Shown here: piece by piece, positions 1-9,925 of the stretch
Layout: every line of letters starts with the position of its first letter
How positions within the stretch are numbered: position 1 is the stretch's first letter
Assembly: GCA_023213315.1 (NCBI GenBank)
Contig: JAKCPI010010567.1
Span: 1 to 64,000, forward strand
Length of the DNA: 64,000 nt
From: Euborellia annulipes
Taxonomy: Eukaryota > Arthropoda > Insecta > Dermaptera > Anisolabididae
Direction: 5' to 3'
Notes under the pieces: model-generated
Told to the model about the DNA's origin: nothing
Databases searched by the model: none
The model's input: the letters and a program-made list of their open reading frames with translations, nothing else
Translations under genes and position numbers: made by a program

Positions 1-1
1 C

Positions 2-70
2 AATAGTCTAGCAGGTAGCGTGTTCACTCATTAACTTGAGCTTGGGGTTCGAATCTCTCGCCTCGACTTA
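2..70 (+). repeat. tRNA-like SINE head (inverted partner at 658-730)
   Basis: About 70 bases with a Pol III A-box-like stretch (TAGTCTAGCAGGTAGCGTG) and a B box (GGTTCGAATC). The same head occurs inverted at 658-730. It could continue left of the window. It is not a usable tRNA gene: I cannot draw a full cloverleaf. Confidence 0.5.
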
Positions 71-450
71 TTTTTTTTTTTTTATTAAATTATTTATTTT
101 ATTGTTTTATAATTAAATAAATTGATTATTTAATATTATAGATTATTTATTAATAGAGAAATTTTGTGAACGGGGTGATGTTTGTTTGTTTTCCAACTGA
201 TCTTTTAAAAAATAATTCATTGTCTTTTGTAAAAATTATTCCGCTTTAATTAATTGTGCTAGATGCTGAAAAAATTTTTGTTTCAAATGTTTTTATGATG
301 ATTATCATTCAGTCTCACGTTTGTAATAAAAAAAGCATAATGTATAAATGCTTATAATGTAAAATCAAGAAATAAGATTGACAAACTTTTTTTACTTATT
401 AATAGCCTAAATTATAGTATTTTGAAGAATAGTTTATTAAATAATAGCGT

Positions 451-660
451 ACTTATTTGGTAGTTATTTAAAATATTGCATATTGCAATATAATTATGAT
501 TTAAATTTTAGTCTTTTTTTTGTTAGCAAAATAACAGTATAGTTATTTATTAATAAATAAATTATACTGTTATTATTAAGCACAAAAAAAGACTAAATTT
601 TAAATCATAATTGTAATTACATTCAAATAGCAATATTTTAAATAACTACCAAACAAGTCG
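451..660. repeat. Imperfect palindrome
   Basis: The arms at about 451-545 and 556-660 are reverse complements (for example ACTTATTTGGTAGTTATTTA against TAAATAACTACCAAACAAGT) around an AT-rich centre near 555. With the two inverted tRNA-like heads outside it, the whole 1-730 stretch behaves as one foldback. I see no coding sequence. Confidence 0.6.
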
Positions 661-730
661 TGCACGGGATTCGAACCCTGTTAAGCCCACTTGGTAGGTA
701 GTCACGCTACCTACTAGACTATTGTCGGCC
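658..730 (-). repeat. tRNA-like SINE head
   Basis: On the minus strand this reads GACAATAGTCTAGTAGGTAG (A-box region) and then GGGTTCGAATCCCGTGCACG, a good T-arm and B box. It is the inverted counterpart of the head at 2-70. The T stem is intact, but the rest is too divergent for a functional tRNA. Confidence 0.55.
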
Positions 731-734
731 ATTG

Positions 735-1033
735 TCATATAGTAAAAAGTTTCAATCTTAGTATATAAGCGGACTTTGAATTTTTTTAAACGTCATTTTC
801 TCCGAAACTATTGAGCGTTGCGCGTTACTATTTCAAGGGGGTGAACCCCCTAACGGTATTAATTTTTTTTATATGTATTTAATGACTGTATCTAATAACG
901 GGTAATACTGGCTTCTTAGTAACCTAATTTGAGGAAAAAAAAATATTACAATATTTTTTAGGGATGTTTTTTTTTTTTTCTTTAATTAGAAAACGATTCA
1001 TCCTCCTATCAAACAAAGAGAGATCAAAAAGTA
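735..1033. other. AT-rich spacer
   Basis: No gene is seen. There is a short perfect stem around 835-852 (AGGGGGT and ACCCCCT) and homopolymer runs. Confidence 0.4.
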
Positions 1034-1632
1034 TTTTTACTTTCTCTTACCTATGTATATATGTAATATATATATAGAGAGAAAGTATTGGATTCATGTC
1101 AAAAATTCGATGTCGAGATTTTGATGGATCTTCACGTTTTGAGGTCCCCTGAATCCAAAAAAGTGGTTTTCGCGACATGGTCTGTCTGTGTTCAATTTTA
1201 AGCATGAAGGAATTGAGCTTTGAGGCTGAAATTTTATGTTTAAGTTAGGCACCCCCCTGGTACGTGACACTAAGCTTTTAAACAAAATCGGCCAAAGAGT
1301 ACTTGTACTTTACTGATGTACTTTTTTAGTTTTTTCGATTTTCTCGAAATTCGCTTAAACGATTTTGATTAAAATTCAAAAATCAATTATGTTTTGGATA
1401 CTCTTTAAAATGAATATTCTCACTTGGCACTGTTTGAAGCACAATTTCTCTTGTACTACATAGGAAAGATAAAAGCCATGGTAACAAAGATATTTTCCCA
1501 TGTTATTAAATTCTAATATATGAAACTAGATATATGTCGACACAAAAAATCTGGTTTGACAATCGCAGATTACCTATTAGCGAGGGTAAGGGAGGATAGT
1601 ATGCTCTGCGGCCAGTCACACCATATATTTTT
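1034..1632 (+). repeat. Family H hairpin-ended repeat, copy 1
   Basis: It starts with TTTTTACTTTCTCTTACC and a TA-rich stem, continues with the family core (ATTCGATGTCGAGATTTTGA, the palindromic ACTAGTACT-type segment and a Lys/Asn-poor AT body), and ends in a decayed version of the terminal hairpin whose hallmark is CTGGTGTGAC on one side and GTCACACCAG on the other. There is no protein-coding frame. It is a non-autonomous dispersed element of unknown class, with more than a dozen copies in this window. Confidence 0.75.
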
Positions 1633-1856
1633 CTAGCAAAACGGGCATCTGCTATTTTCGGGGTTTTAAATATTGTACGTATATCTTTCCGTTCCATTAA
1701 AAATAAATTAAATTAAATTTATTATATAGAGTCTATGTTTAAATATAGAATAAGATTTGAGGGATTTAATATATTTTAATTTCTCATTAGGCCTTAATTT
1801 AAATTCTGAAATCATTTGACCAATTTTTATGGGTTTTTTTTCTTTTTTTATACAAT

Positions 1857-2359
1857 TTTTACTTTCCCTTACTTATTAGATTATATGTATATGAATATAT
1901 AGAGGGGCGTAAGTATTGCATTCATATTAAAAATTTTAACCTCAAGATTTTGAAGGAAATTCAGGTCATAAAAATCAGTGAAAAAAATATTTCCAGAATG
2001 AAAAGAAGAGGATGAATTTTAATATTTAGGTTAGGTACCCCCCCTGGCTTGTAACGGGAAGCTTTTGAACAAAATCGGCCAAACAGTACTAGTACTTGTT
2101 CAGTTTTTATTTTTTTTTTATTTGCTCATACGGTTTTGATTAGAATTCATAAATCAATTATTTTTTAGATTCTCTTTAAAATATATATTCTCATATTTTT
2201 TTGAAGCACACTTTACTCTCGAACTTCATAGGAATGAAAGAAGCCATAGTAACAAAATATAAATATTTTCCCATGTTTATGAATTTTAATATATTGGTGG
2301 AAACTAAATATATATCGACACATCTGGTGTGCTGTGCGATCTGTCACACCAGATCTTTT
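1857..2359 (+). repeat. Family H repeat, copy 2 (shortened hairpin)
   Basis: Same order of blocks as the copy at 1034. The terminal hairpin is reduced to CTGGTGTGCTGTGCG followed by TCACACCAG. It is more diverged than the other copies. Confidence 0.65.
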
Positions 2360-2439
2360 GAACAAAGGCAACGAATTTTTACTTTTTTTTTTTTTTTACC
2401 TATATGATGAAAATAAAATTGTTTAATAAATTCTATAAT

Positions 2440-2856
2440 TATTATCTGCGAAATCTATGTGGACGTAACTGTCCGAGAGTGAGAAAGAATGAATCACGTC
2501 AGGCACCTGAGTGTACGATATATGATAGACAACTAAATAAAATGGAAAGCTCACATTTTGATGGTACCGTATAGACAAATTATTCCAACTTTTGTGCATT
2601 CATGTTACAAGTGGAGTTACCCAACCCGAGGATCTGATTGCCATTTAATTTGTAATTTCAATCAATAAATTCCCGATTAATTACAAAAGAAAATTTTGAA
2701 GATATTAACATTCAATATAAATAGAATTAATTATCAAATAATAATTGCGAGATTTTATTTCAAATTTTTCTTTATAACACATTAAATTCGAAACTACTGA
2801 CCGGATTTTTATGGGCTTTTTTTTTTAATTAACTATATTAAAATTACGAGGGTAGT
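2440..2856. other. AT-rich spacer with a dispersed 3' fragment
   Basis: 2740-2825 holds a fragment (TCTTTATAACACATTAAATT and ACTGACCGGATTTTTATGGG) that recurs in either orientation near 1800, 5300, 5750, 12230, 42560 and 49090. I cannot assign its class, and no gene is seen. Confidence 0.4.
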
Positions 2857-3402
2857 TTTTACTTTCTCTTACCTCTATATATAGAGAGAGAAAGTATTGG
2901 ATTCATGTCAAAAATTTGATTCCGAGATTTTGATTTTGATGGATATATACGTTTCGAGGTCCCCTGCCTGTATGGGTTCAATTTAAAGCATGAAGGAATT
3001 GAGCTAGAAGGTTGAAATTATATATTTAAGTTAGGTACCTCCCTAGGGCGTGAAAATAAGCTTTTAATCAAAATCGGCCAAAGAGTACTAGTACTTTACT
3101 GATGTAATTTTTCAGTTTTTTTCTGATTTTCTCAAAATTCCCTCCAACGATTTTGATTAAAATTCCAAAATTAATTATTTTTTAGATGCTCTTTCAAATG
3201 TATATTCTCATTTTCCCATTGAAATCTTCGACTCTTGAACTTCTTAGGAATGATAGAAGCCATATATAAATATTTTCCCATGTTTATAAATTTTACATCT
3301 TGAATTTTAATATATCGGCGGAAACTAAATATATGACGACACCAAAAATCTGGTGTGACAAGCACAGTGTCACACCTTTCTTTTACCGAGGGAAGAGAAA
3401 AA
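2856..3402 (+). repeat. Family H repeat, copy 3
   Basis: It opens with ACTTTCTCTTACCTCTATAT and the core blocks follow in order. The terminal CTGGTGTGACAAGCACAGTG is retained, but the right half of the hairpin is eroded. Confidence 0.7.
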
Positions 3403-3412
3403 TTTAATAGAG

Positions 3413-3520
3413 ATGGGGTCTAAATGGCCTTAGATGCCGAAAAAGACCATAAGACACGTAATAATAATCTAGTTGAAACATGAATTCATAAGGTGAATTA
3501 AAATAAAAAAAAAAAAAAAA
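3413..3520 (+). repeat. SINE 3' fragment with poly(A)
   Basis: It carries the shared domain TCTAAATGGCCTTAGATGCC followed by GAAAAAGACC, and ends in an A run at about 3505-3520. The tRNA head is missing. The same domain is found at about ten other places, listed under the SINE-core finding. Confidence 0.5.
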
Positions 3521-3734
3521 CACCACTGCTGGAGGTTCTGATCGGAGGCTCATGGCCCACCAAAAAAATAAAACAGATTAATTATAGATTTTCCATTATG
3601 AACTTCTTAACAGCATTTTAATGGGGATTTTTTTTTTCAATGAATATAATACGAGGATAGTTTTTATTTATAACAAAAAAAAAAAAAAAAAATGAAAATG
3701 AATTATATATTAATAAAAACTAAATTAAATTTAA

Positions 3735-3812
3735 ACGTCTAGTTGGTCCGTGATCTTTAGCCTCTGGGGCTCCAGGTTAACTTCCCGTTCCAAGCGAAAA
3801 AAAAAAAATTAT
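3735..3812 (+). repeat. tRNA-like SINE head with A-rich tail
   Basis: GTCTAGTTGGTCCGTGATC resembles an A-box region and CCAGGTTAACTTCCCG a decayed B box. An A run follows at 3798-3809. The assignment is weak and rests on layout rather than a fold. Confidence 0.35.
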
Positions 3813-4117
3813 TTCAATTAAATTGGGTACCTATAATTTGAAATAAATAGAGATGGGGGAGGAGGGGGGGACGACCCCAAAAACAAAATAATAATAATAT
3901 CAAGTTAAAAAACAGGATTTCATTAAAAAAAAAGAGTGTGTAGGGGGGGGGGAGTGGGGGTTAAACAATTGTGTCAAATGTATGTCATTAATTCCAATAT
4001 TTACGAGTATATCACTTTTGAAGATGAAAATCAATTGTTTATACTTAATATTAAAACATACCACCTAGTGTTTTTTTAGATTTTTAATTTAAAATCTTGT
4101 AAAATAAAAAAAAATGA

Positions 4118-4145
4118 CTAGCTGTACGGCCCCGCTAAAGGCGTA
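4118..4145 (-). mobile_element. Helitron-like 3' terminus
   Basis: On the minus strand a GC-rich short hairpin (GCCTTTAGCGGGGCCGTACA) is followed by the terminal CTAG and then T. This is the classic Helitron end (hairpin, CTRR, insertion before T). The 5' end of the element cannot be traced. Confidence 0.45.
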
Positions 4146-4180
4146 AATGAAATATAAAATTAATTTTTATGCTAGATTCG

Positions 4181-4553
4181 TCATGCGAATGACATAATGA
4201 GTGAAGTGAGTGATCTTGAGAAAGAGAAGGAGAGTGAAATGAATGCGGGGGGGGGGAGGATAAATAAAATGTTATCGATCACCGCCCCCCCCCCACCTCC
4301 CTCCCCTCCCCTCTCCTGCGAATGAGTGCAATAGAGAGCAGAGAGAGAGAGAGAGAAGACATGCGCCAACCGCCCCACGGGACTTTTGCTGCTTGTTGTT
4401 TTGTTCACGCACTCACAGTAGTTTAGTTCGCCTCTCGCCTCCCCAAAGGCTACTACACACACTCAACAACAACAACAACAACAACAACGACGGCGATTAA
4501 TATTTGTGATTGTTAATTAATACATCTGGAGGACACCCGGCCTAGAGATACAG
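4181..4553 (+). promoter_or_regulatory. Possible promoter and non-coding first exon
   Basis: This block stands out from its AT-rich surroundings. It has a GA-repeat tract near 4340, as in GAGA-factor promoters of arthropods, then GC-richer DNA with TCACAGTAG resembling an initiator, a CAA-repeat leader at about 4463-4488, and an AG followed by GTAGGG (exon end at 4553, donor at 4554), a plausible splice donor. A gene running rightwards would splice over a long intron, perhaps to the ATG-bearing exon at 31871. All of this is inference from composition and one donor. Confidence 0.35.
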
Positions 4554-4624
4554 GTAGGGTGTACAGTACTTGCAAATATTGATTTCCCATAAATTCTCTT
4601 GAAATTATCATTAAAATTGACCTC

Positions 4625-4735
4625 CCTTAAGATTGGGCAAAATTGCATCCCCCTGGAGTCGAACCAGGACCTCCCGGCGGGTGGACTACCCTTATCCTAA
4701 GTCCGGCGCCAAATTTTGTCCAATCTTAAGCACAA
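4625..4735 (-). repeat. tRNA-like segment inside an inverted repeat
   Basis: On the minus strand the T arm is strong (CCTGGTTCGACTCCAGG) and a D-arm-like GGAC/GTCC pair is present. The anticodon arm is poor. The flanks CTTAAGATTGGGCAAAATT and AAATTTTGTCCAATCTTAAG are inverted repeats, so the tRNA-like part sits in the loop of a foldback. It is probably SINE-derived rather than a working tRNA gene. Confidence 0.5.
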
Positions 4736-5560
4736 ATATAACTCGCAAATTTGCTATCTTAAACGATATATTTACTGGCTAATGAACAGTCTATTTGACC
4801 ATTGATTGAAAAAAATTACATCCTTCTCCTGGTTAATACTTGAAATTATCCATTAAACAAATCGGTGAAGCTAAAAAAGACAACAGCATCCCAGTTCTGG
4901 ACCGAATTGCAAAATTATTAAAATATATTTAAAAAAAAAAAAAAATTTGTAGAAACTTTTGATTTTATGTTTAACATATTCCTCGGAAGTGAATTGATAA
5001 AATGTAAGTTTTTTGTTTTTGTATCTATTGCAGAAGTGGCTATATAATTCGATATGTGTGCGTTTCGTCGATATTCCCCATAGACTACATGTTAAATTTC
5101 AATTAATTACACGATACCCCTGCGTCAGATCTGCTTCAAAATTTTATTTTATACATATGTGATAGTGATTAATAACATATTTAAAAAAATTAGCTTTTAA
5201 TCTAACAAAGTGCTTTAATGTCCGAACAACCTTAAACTATCAGATAATTAATTATTTAATTTTTATTATTATATATTTTTGAAAAAAAAAAAAAAAAAAC
5301 CCATAAAAATCCGTCAAGTAGTTTCGCATTTAATGCGTTATAAAGAAAAAAATTGAAATTAAATCTCACAATTATTATTCTATAATTAATCATATTTATA
5401 TTAAATTTTAATTATTCTTTTATTACACTCTTTATGGTTCCCTTGGTTTTTTTTTTTACCGTTGAAAAAAAAATATCCCATATACTCAAAAAATGGCCTG
5501 ATCCGTGCGCGCCTCAACCTCGCGATAATATTTAATTTAATCTCTTTTTTTTACAAAAAA
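4736..5560. other. AT-rich DNA, no gene seen
   Basis: It contains poly(A) runs near 4931 and 5281 and, at 5298-5390, the dispersed fragment CCGTCAAGTAGTTTCGCATT that recurs elsewhere in both orientations. The open frames are short and low-complexity. Confidence 0.4.
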
Positions 5561-5700
5561 AAAAACCTTTTCGGTTTTAGACGCCATTTAGGGGTTTTCT
5601 CTTTATTTATATCATTTTAAATACAAGTACCCGGGGGCGTTCCACACGCTGATTGTTCGGGGTCACCAATCCCGAGCTTGCACCATGCTTAACCGTATTA
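5561..5700 (-). repeat. Dispersed GC-richer repeat (SINE-core type)
   Basis: It has the shared core on the minus strand (plus reading TTTTCGGTTTTAGACGCCAT) followed by GCGTTCCACACGCTGATTG and CACCAATCCC. The same two blocks, about 80 bases apart, occur at 10115-10245, 13950-14035 and 15665-15830. Confidence 0.5.
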
Positions 5701-5804
5701 TTTAACAGATTTTAAATTTTTAATTCTATATATTTTGCAAAAAATCCGTCACGTAGTTTCGTATTTAATACTTTATAAAGAAAAAATTGAAATTAATTAA
5801 TTAA

Positions 5805-6335
5805 TTAACACCTCCTTGCTTCTGTAAGCTTTAAGAGATAACATTTCGTCAAAAGTGTTAAAAAATTAATGCAATCCAGAGGGTGCCTTTAATATTTTAA
5901 CACCATGTTTTATCTATAAAACTAACCTAAAAAATAAGATTACAATTTTGACAGGTTAACGTCGCTGTTAAAATTTGGTTTAGAAAAAAAGAATTTTTTT
6001 TTTTTTTAAGTTTTACTTTTTAACATCCAATTTATGATGTTAAATTTTAACGTCTGCTTTTAGAGTAAATGAGTTATTCCCATAAATAAAATCAATTTTA
6101 AAATCATCCTTGTAAAATTTAAAAAAAACATAAAAATGTAAACGCAATTTTATCAGCGTTTTTATTAACGTGTTTGTTACTTTTATCACAAAAACTATGT
6201 CAAAATCATAAACTTACTTTAAAGGTTATTTTCATTCATTAAACATGGCGTTAAAGGCATGGTCATAATTTTTAACACTTTTGATTAAACATTTTGCTTA
6301 CAGAATAGCAGCAATTTGAGACAAGGAGGTGTTAA
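5805..6335. mobile_element. piggyBac-like MITE (TTAA ends)
   Basis: The element opens TTAACACCTCCTTG and closes CAAGGAGGTGTTAA, giving perfect terminal inverted repeats next to TTAA, the target duplicated by piggyBac elements. Its 531 bases hold no transposase. Further inverted similarity lies inside (GTGTTAAAAAATTA near the left end, TTTTTAACACTTTT near the right). The superfamily call rests on the TTAA boundary and is tentative. Confidence 0.55.
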
Positions 6336-6970
6336 AATGAATTAACGTTGATTTCAGATGTTTAAAGATAACGTTTTTTTTTTTTTGTTAAAGAATAGAC
6401 CTGTTAGGGTGTTTAGTAGGAACTGACCGAATATTCGGTTTCGGCCGAAAATCTTGATTCAGTCGGACCCTATCTAGTGTTTAGAAATATATTTTAGATT
6501 TTTTTTTTTTTTTTTTAAATAAATCTATATATAATAATTCTCCTTAATATAATAATAGCAGTTTCCGTCTGTCTGTCTGTTCCTCCTATTGGGAAAAACA
6601 TGCGTAACACCTTCGGTCCTATTCCGCCTTAAAATGAATTTTCTAAGAGAAAAGCATTGGGTTCTATTTATTTATTTTTTATTGAAATTTTTATTTATTT
6701 ATTTATTGAGAAATTAAAGCAAATAATTAAATCTCTCAAATGAAAAATAATCAAAATTATTATATAATAAAATTTTTGAAAATATTTAAATTTAAATCTC
6801 ATAATTATATTCTATATATTTATTATATTTAATATTTAATAAAAGAAGAGTGTCGAAATATCTCTTGGTCCGTTTGTCACGTACTATTGTCCAAATTCCT
6901 GTAATATTGAAACGAAAATTTGCATTCTTATGGAGAGACCCGAAAAGAAAATTCAGAATTTGCCTATTGG
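6336..6970. other. AT-rich DNA with Helitron-like 5' sequence
   Basis: At 6534 an A is followed by TCTATATATAATAATTCTCC and, 30 bases on, a GTCTGTCTGTCTG run, as in the 5' end of the HINE at 15890. ATGCGTAACACCTTCGGTCC at 6600-6619 matches the start of repeat Q in reverse. No gene is seen. Confidence 0.35.
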
Positions 6971-7121
6971 TAGGGACACTTGAAAAGTATCGATACTTTT
7001 GTTTCGATACCAGTACATTTTTACTCGATACTTTTTTTCGATACTTTTCGGTATCGATACTCTCTTTTCGATACGATACCAAGTACAAGTATCGATACTT
7101 TTTTTCGATACCGTATCCCTA
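6971..7121. mobile_element. hAT-type MITE made of TATCGATA sites
   Basis: The termini are TAGGGAC and ATCCCTA, flanked by an exact 8-base duplication CCTATTGG (6963-6970 and 7122-7129), the hAT hallmark. The 151-base body is mostly repeated AGTATCGATACT and TTTCGATAC motifs. There is no coding sequence. Open frames on both strands here are by-products of the near-palindromic repeats. Confidence 0.7.
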
Positions 7122-7129
7122 CCTATTGG

Positions 7130-7304
7130 TAAACATTGAGTTTTGACTTGCTTTATGAAAAATCAAAGCCAATTAATTAAAATAATTAAATCTCTCAAAT
7201 GAAAAATAATCAAAATTGTTATATAGTAATAAAATTTTTCGAAAATTAGATTTTATATCTCACAATTATTTTCTATATATAATAATTGTGGAGTGTCTGT
7301 CTGT
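7130..7304. other. AT-rich spacer, Helitron-like start
   Basis: TTCTATATATAATAATTGTG at 7271 and GTGTCTGTCTGTTT resemble the HINE 5' end at 15890. It is truncated by the poly(T) that follows. Confidence 0.3.
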
Positions 7305-7368
7305 TTTTTTTTTTTTTTTTTTTTTTTTTTTTGGAATGGGTGCATAAGGTCCGAAGACCTATAATGAC
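7305..7368 (-). mobile_element. 3' tip of a LINE with poly(A), continued at 9520
   Basis: On the minus strand GGTCTTCGGACCTTATGCAC and CCATTCC run into a long A tract. The same tail is contiguous with the LINE 3'UTR at 38140-38190. Here the tail is separated from the rest of the LINE (9520-9925) by an insertion whose flanks carry ATAATGAC on both sides (7361-7368 and 9520-9527). Confidence 0.7.
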
Positions 7369-7520
7369 TAGGGATACGGTATCGAAAAAAAAGTATCGAT
7401 ACTTGTACTTGGTATCGTATCGAAAGGAAAGTATCGATACCAGAAAGTATCGGATGAAAAGTATCGATACCACCAAGTATCGAGTATTTTTTTAAGTATG
7501 AGTATTTTTCCTCTTTTTTT

Positions 7521-7892
7521 TAAGTTTTTTCGGCATCTTAGGCTCCTGACGTCGTTCAAAGGGCTCAACGGAAGATCAAAGGGGTATAATTGTATGCCAT
7601 TTTTCCCAAAGTAATGAGCACCAGGAGGAGGGGGGTTTTCTCAACCAAAATACGGATTTCGCCAAAATAAAAGTCTGTCCATTTTCACTGGTCGACAAAA
7701 ATGAACCTTTTTTCTTTCACAAGAATAAGGATATAGATGAGATTCTAGAAATATTTTTCATAAATTTAAATATCATTTCAGTTTTTCCCCATCAGGCACA
7801 CTTTTAGAGAGATATATAGAAAAATATTTTAATAGAAAAAGTGCTCTAAACGGCTGATGGAAAAATTCTAACTACAAATCTGAATTCACTCT
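7521..7892. other. Left part of the nested insertion
   Basis: It begins with the inverted SINE-core TTTTTTCGGCATCTTAGGCT. The remainder to 7892 holds no recognisable gene or repeat. Confidence 0.35.
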
Positions 7893-8756
7893 AAAAAAAT
7901 CTGGTGTGACTGGCGCACAGCACACAACTTTCTCTTACCCTTCGGTAAGAGAAAGTTGCGCACTGTGCTGGTCACACCAGATTTTTTGTGTCGAGATATA
8001 TTTAGTTTCCGATAGCACCTTAGTTTCAAACTTGCATTTTAATTGTTGACTGCTTCAAATAAACTATGGTTATTTGTCAAAATTTTAATCTCATATTTGG
8101 ACATTTTATACACAATATAGAATCGTAAATAAATACAAAATTTCATAAGAATTGGAAAAAAAAATTTTAAATGCCTAAAAAGTTCCAAAGGGGACCCCCT
8201 TTTGAATCGAAATTAACATACAAATCCCTATAGGAAATTAACATTAGGCCTATGCGAAGATAAGGTGGAAAGGAATTTAAAAAGAGTAGAGAGAGACGAT
8301 AATGTTTGCAAGTGAGAGAGAGACATATATGTTTTCTTTGAAACAATTAAAGACACAAATAAATTTAAAAAAAATGGGAATTTAAATAATAATTGATTTT
8401 TAATCTAATAAAAAGAAAAAAGATTTAAATTCCGTTACCATGGCAACCATTTCTATCTTTCCTATGAAGAACAAGAGTAAAGTGGTCTTCAGAAGATTTC
8501 AACGGCAAAATGAGAATATACATTTTAAAGAGCATCTAAAAAATAATTGATTTATGAATTTAAAAAAAAATCCTTGGAGGGGAATTTTGAGAAAATCGAA
8601 AAAAACTGAAAAAGTACATCAGTAAAGTACTAGTACTTTTTGGCCGATTTTGTTCAAAAGCTTATTTTGAGCGTGTGGGAAGGTACCTAAGTTAAATATA
8701 AAATTTCAAATCCGGTAGCTCAATTCCTTCATGCTAAAAATCTGTCCACACATACA

Positions 8757-8797
<41 letters not shown>

Positions 8798-8950
8798 CAT
8801 ACACACAGACCAATTTGCGGGACCCACTTTTTTGGACTCAGGGGACCTCAAAACATGTATATCCATCAAAATCTCGACATCGAATTTTTGACATGATCGC
8901 AATACTTTCTCTCCTATATATTTCATATATAGGCTAAGAGAAAGTAAAAT
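7893..8950 (-). repeat. Family H repeat, copy 4, with an intact hairpin
   Basis: In reverse orientation it begins with a near-perfect 85-base hairpin: CTGGTGTGACTGGCGCACAG, CACAACTTTCTCTTACC, a TTCG loop, then the complement ending GTCACACCAG. The core blocks follow, with an unrelated 8020-8430 stretch, and it ends with GGCTAAGAGAAAGTAAAA. There is no coding content. Confidence 0.75.
8755..8807. repeat. (CA)n microsatellite
   Basis: ACACAC repeats lie inside the H copy, at the position where other copies carry shorter CA- or GT-rich tracts (13345-13397, 26575-26610, 57590-57613), so the microsatellite is part of the family. Confidence 0.85.
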
Positions 8951-9335
8951 GTACTAAATTCACTTATCAGATTTCTTTGTGAAGAGAACCTTGTCGACCA
9001 GTATTTTTATTAGTTTATATATTGGCCTTTCTATGTAATATTTGCGCACTTTTAAATTTAGTAAATACAGTTTGCAATAATACAAAAAAAATTAAATTAG
9101 AAATTTAATGTCATTAAATGAAAGGGTTTTTATTAAAAAGTATCAAATTTTCAATTATTAATAAATAATTATTAAGAATATGATGGAATAAAGTCTATCA
9201 CACAAATATCGGCCAACTGTTATACATGTATATCATCTTACTATTTAAATATATCAAGAAAAAAAAGAATATGCGATATTCTTTGGCAGAATCGCAATTA
9301 AAATATTTATATAACGTTTAAAGTCTGTCTATATG
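8951..9335. other. AT-rich DNA, no feature seen
   Basis: No open frame, repeat hallmark or splice-flanked exon is recognisable. Confidence 0.4.
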
Positions 9336-9588
9336 GCCTAAGATGCCGAAAAAACTTAAAAAAAAAAATGAAATTTGAATGAGTACTTTTCATTCGATAC
9401 CGGCAATCAAGTACTCATATGAGTAAAGTATCGAAAGAAAAGTATCGAGTAAAAAAAGTACTAGTATCGAAACAAAAGTATCGATACCAGGAAGTATCGA
9501 TACTTTTTTCATGTCCCTAATAATGACCAATAGTCACATGCAGCCAGGAAGAAAATAAAAACAAAGAGGAGAAGCATAAAGGGGAAAC

Positions 9589-9925
9589 TCAACTGCGGGA
9601 ACTGAGAAGATGCCTGTTGAGGTTAGACTTGAAAGTCTGAAGATTGTAGGTTTTGGGGAAGATAGACGCAGGGAGCTTGTTCCAATCACGGGAGGTCATG
9701 GGGACAAAGGAAGAATGAAATTGTTTTGTTCTGTTAGTCGTGATCTGAACAGCATAGGGATGCTGGGAAGATGCCTCTCTTGTGTTCCGTGAATATGTTG
9801 CATTGGGTGGGATAATTGATTTTAATTCGGCAGAGCATTGACCATGGTAATACCTGTAGAAGAGAGATAGTCAAGATACTCTTCTTCTATGATCTAGTGA
9901 CTGTAGGGATGCAGTAAGGGTAGAA
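9589..9925 (-). pseudogene. LINE reverse transcriptase C-terminal fragment
   Basis: Read on the minus strand, about 112 codons end at TGA (9589-9591). Visible family motifs are SLDHRRRVS then, after an in-frame TGA (9871-9873), LSLFYRYYHGQCSAEL, RNTREA, and the C-terminal RDWNKLPASIF followed by TYNLQTFKSNLNRHL. These are typical of the C-terminus of Jockey-type insect and crustacean LINE ORF2. The 5' part is lost at the junction with the HINE near 9926. The 3'UTR continues to 9520 and then jumps to 7368. An undamaged shorter copy of the last 60 codons is at 37919-38074. It may belong to the family of the long ORF at 61538, but the C-terminus of that one is outside the window. Confidence 0.75.

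Larger units (their letters stand above)
7369..9519. mobile_element. TATCGATA MITE split by a further 1.8-kb insertion
   Basis: The left piece (7369-7500) starts TAGGGATACGG and the right piece (about 9365-9519) ends TGTCCCTA. The exact 8-base duplication ATAATGAC flanks the pair. Between them 7521-9361 is foreign: its ends are inverted (AAGTTTTTTCGGCATCTTAG against CTAAGATGCCGAAAAAACTT) and it contains a family H copy. This makes a layered insertion inside the LINE tail. Confidence 0.65.

Noticed and set aside
4181..4462. 93-codon minus-strand frame
   Set aside because: It comes from GA and G-rich simple repeats read as Ser/Leu and Gly runs. The plus-strand promoter-like reading explains the block better.
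4640..4725. Functional tRNA gene on the minus strand
   Set aside because: The T arm is good, but the anticodon stem and acceptor stem do not pair, and it sits in an inverted-repeat loop.
6792..7568. Overlapping frames of 60-98 codons on both strands
   Set aside because: They arise from the TATCGATA repeats and poly(T). Both strands read alike because the DNA is near-palindromic.
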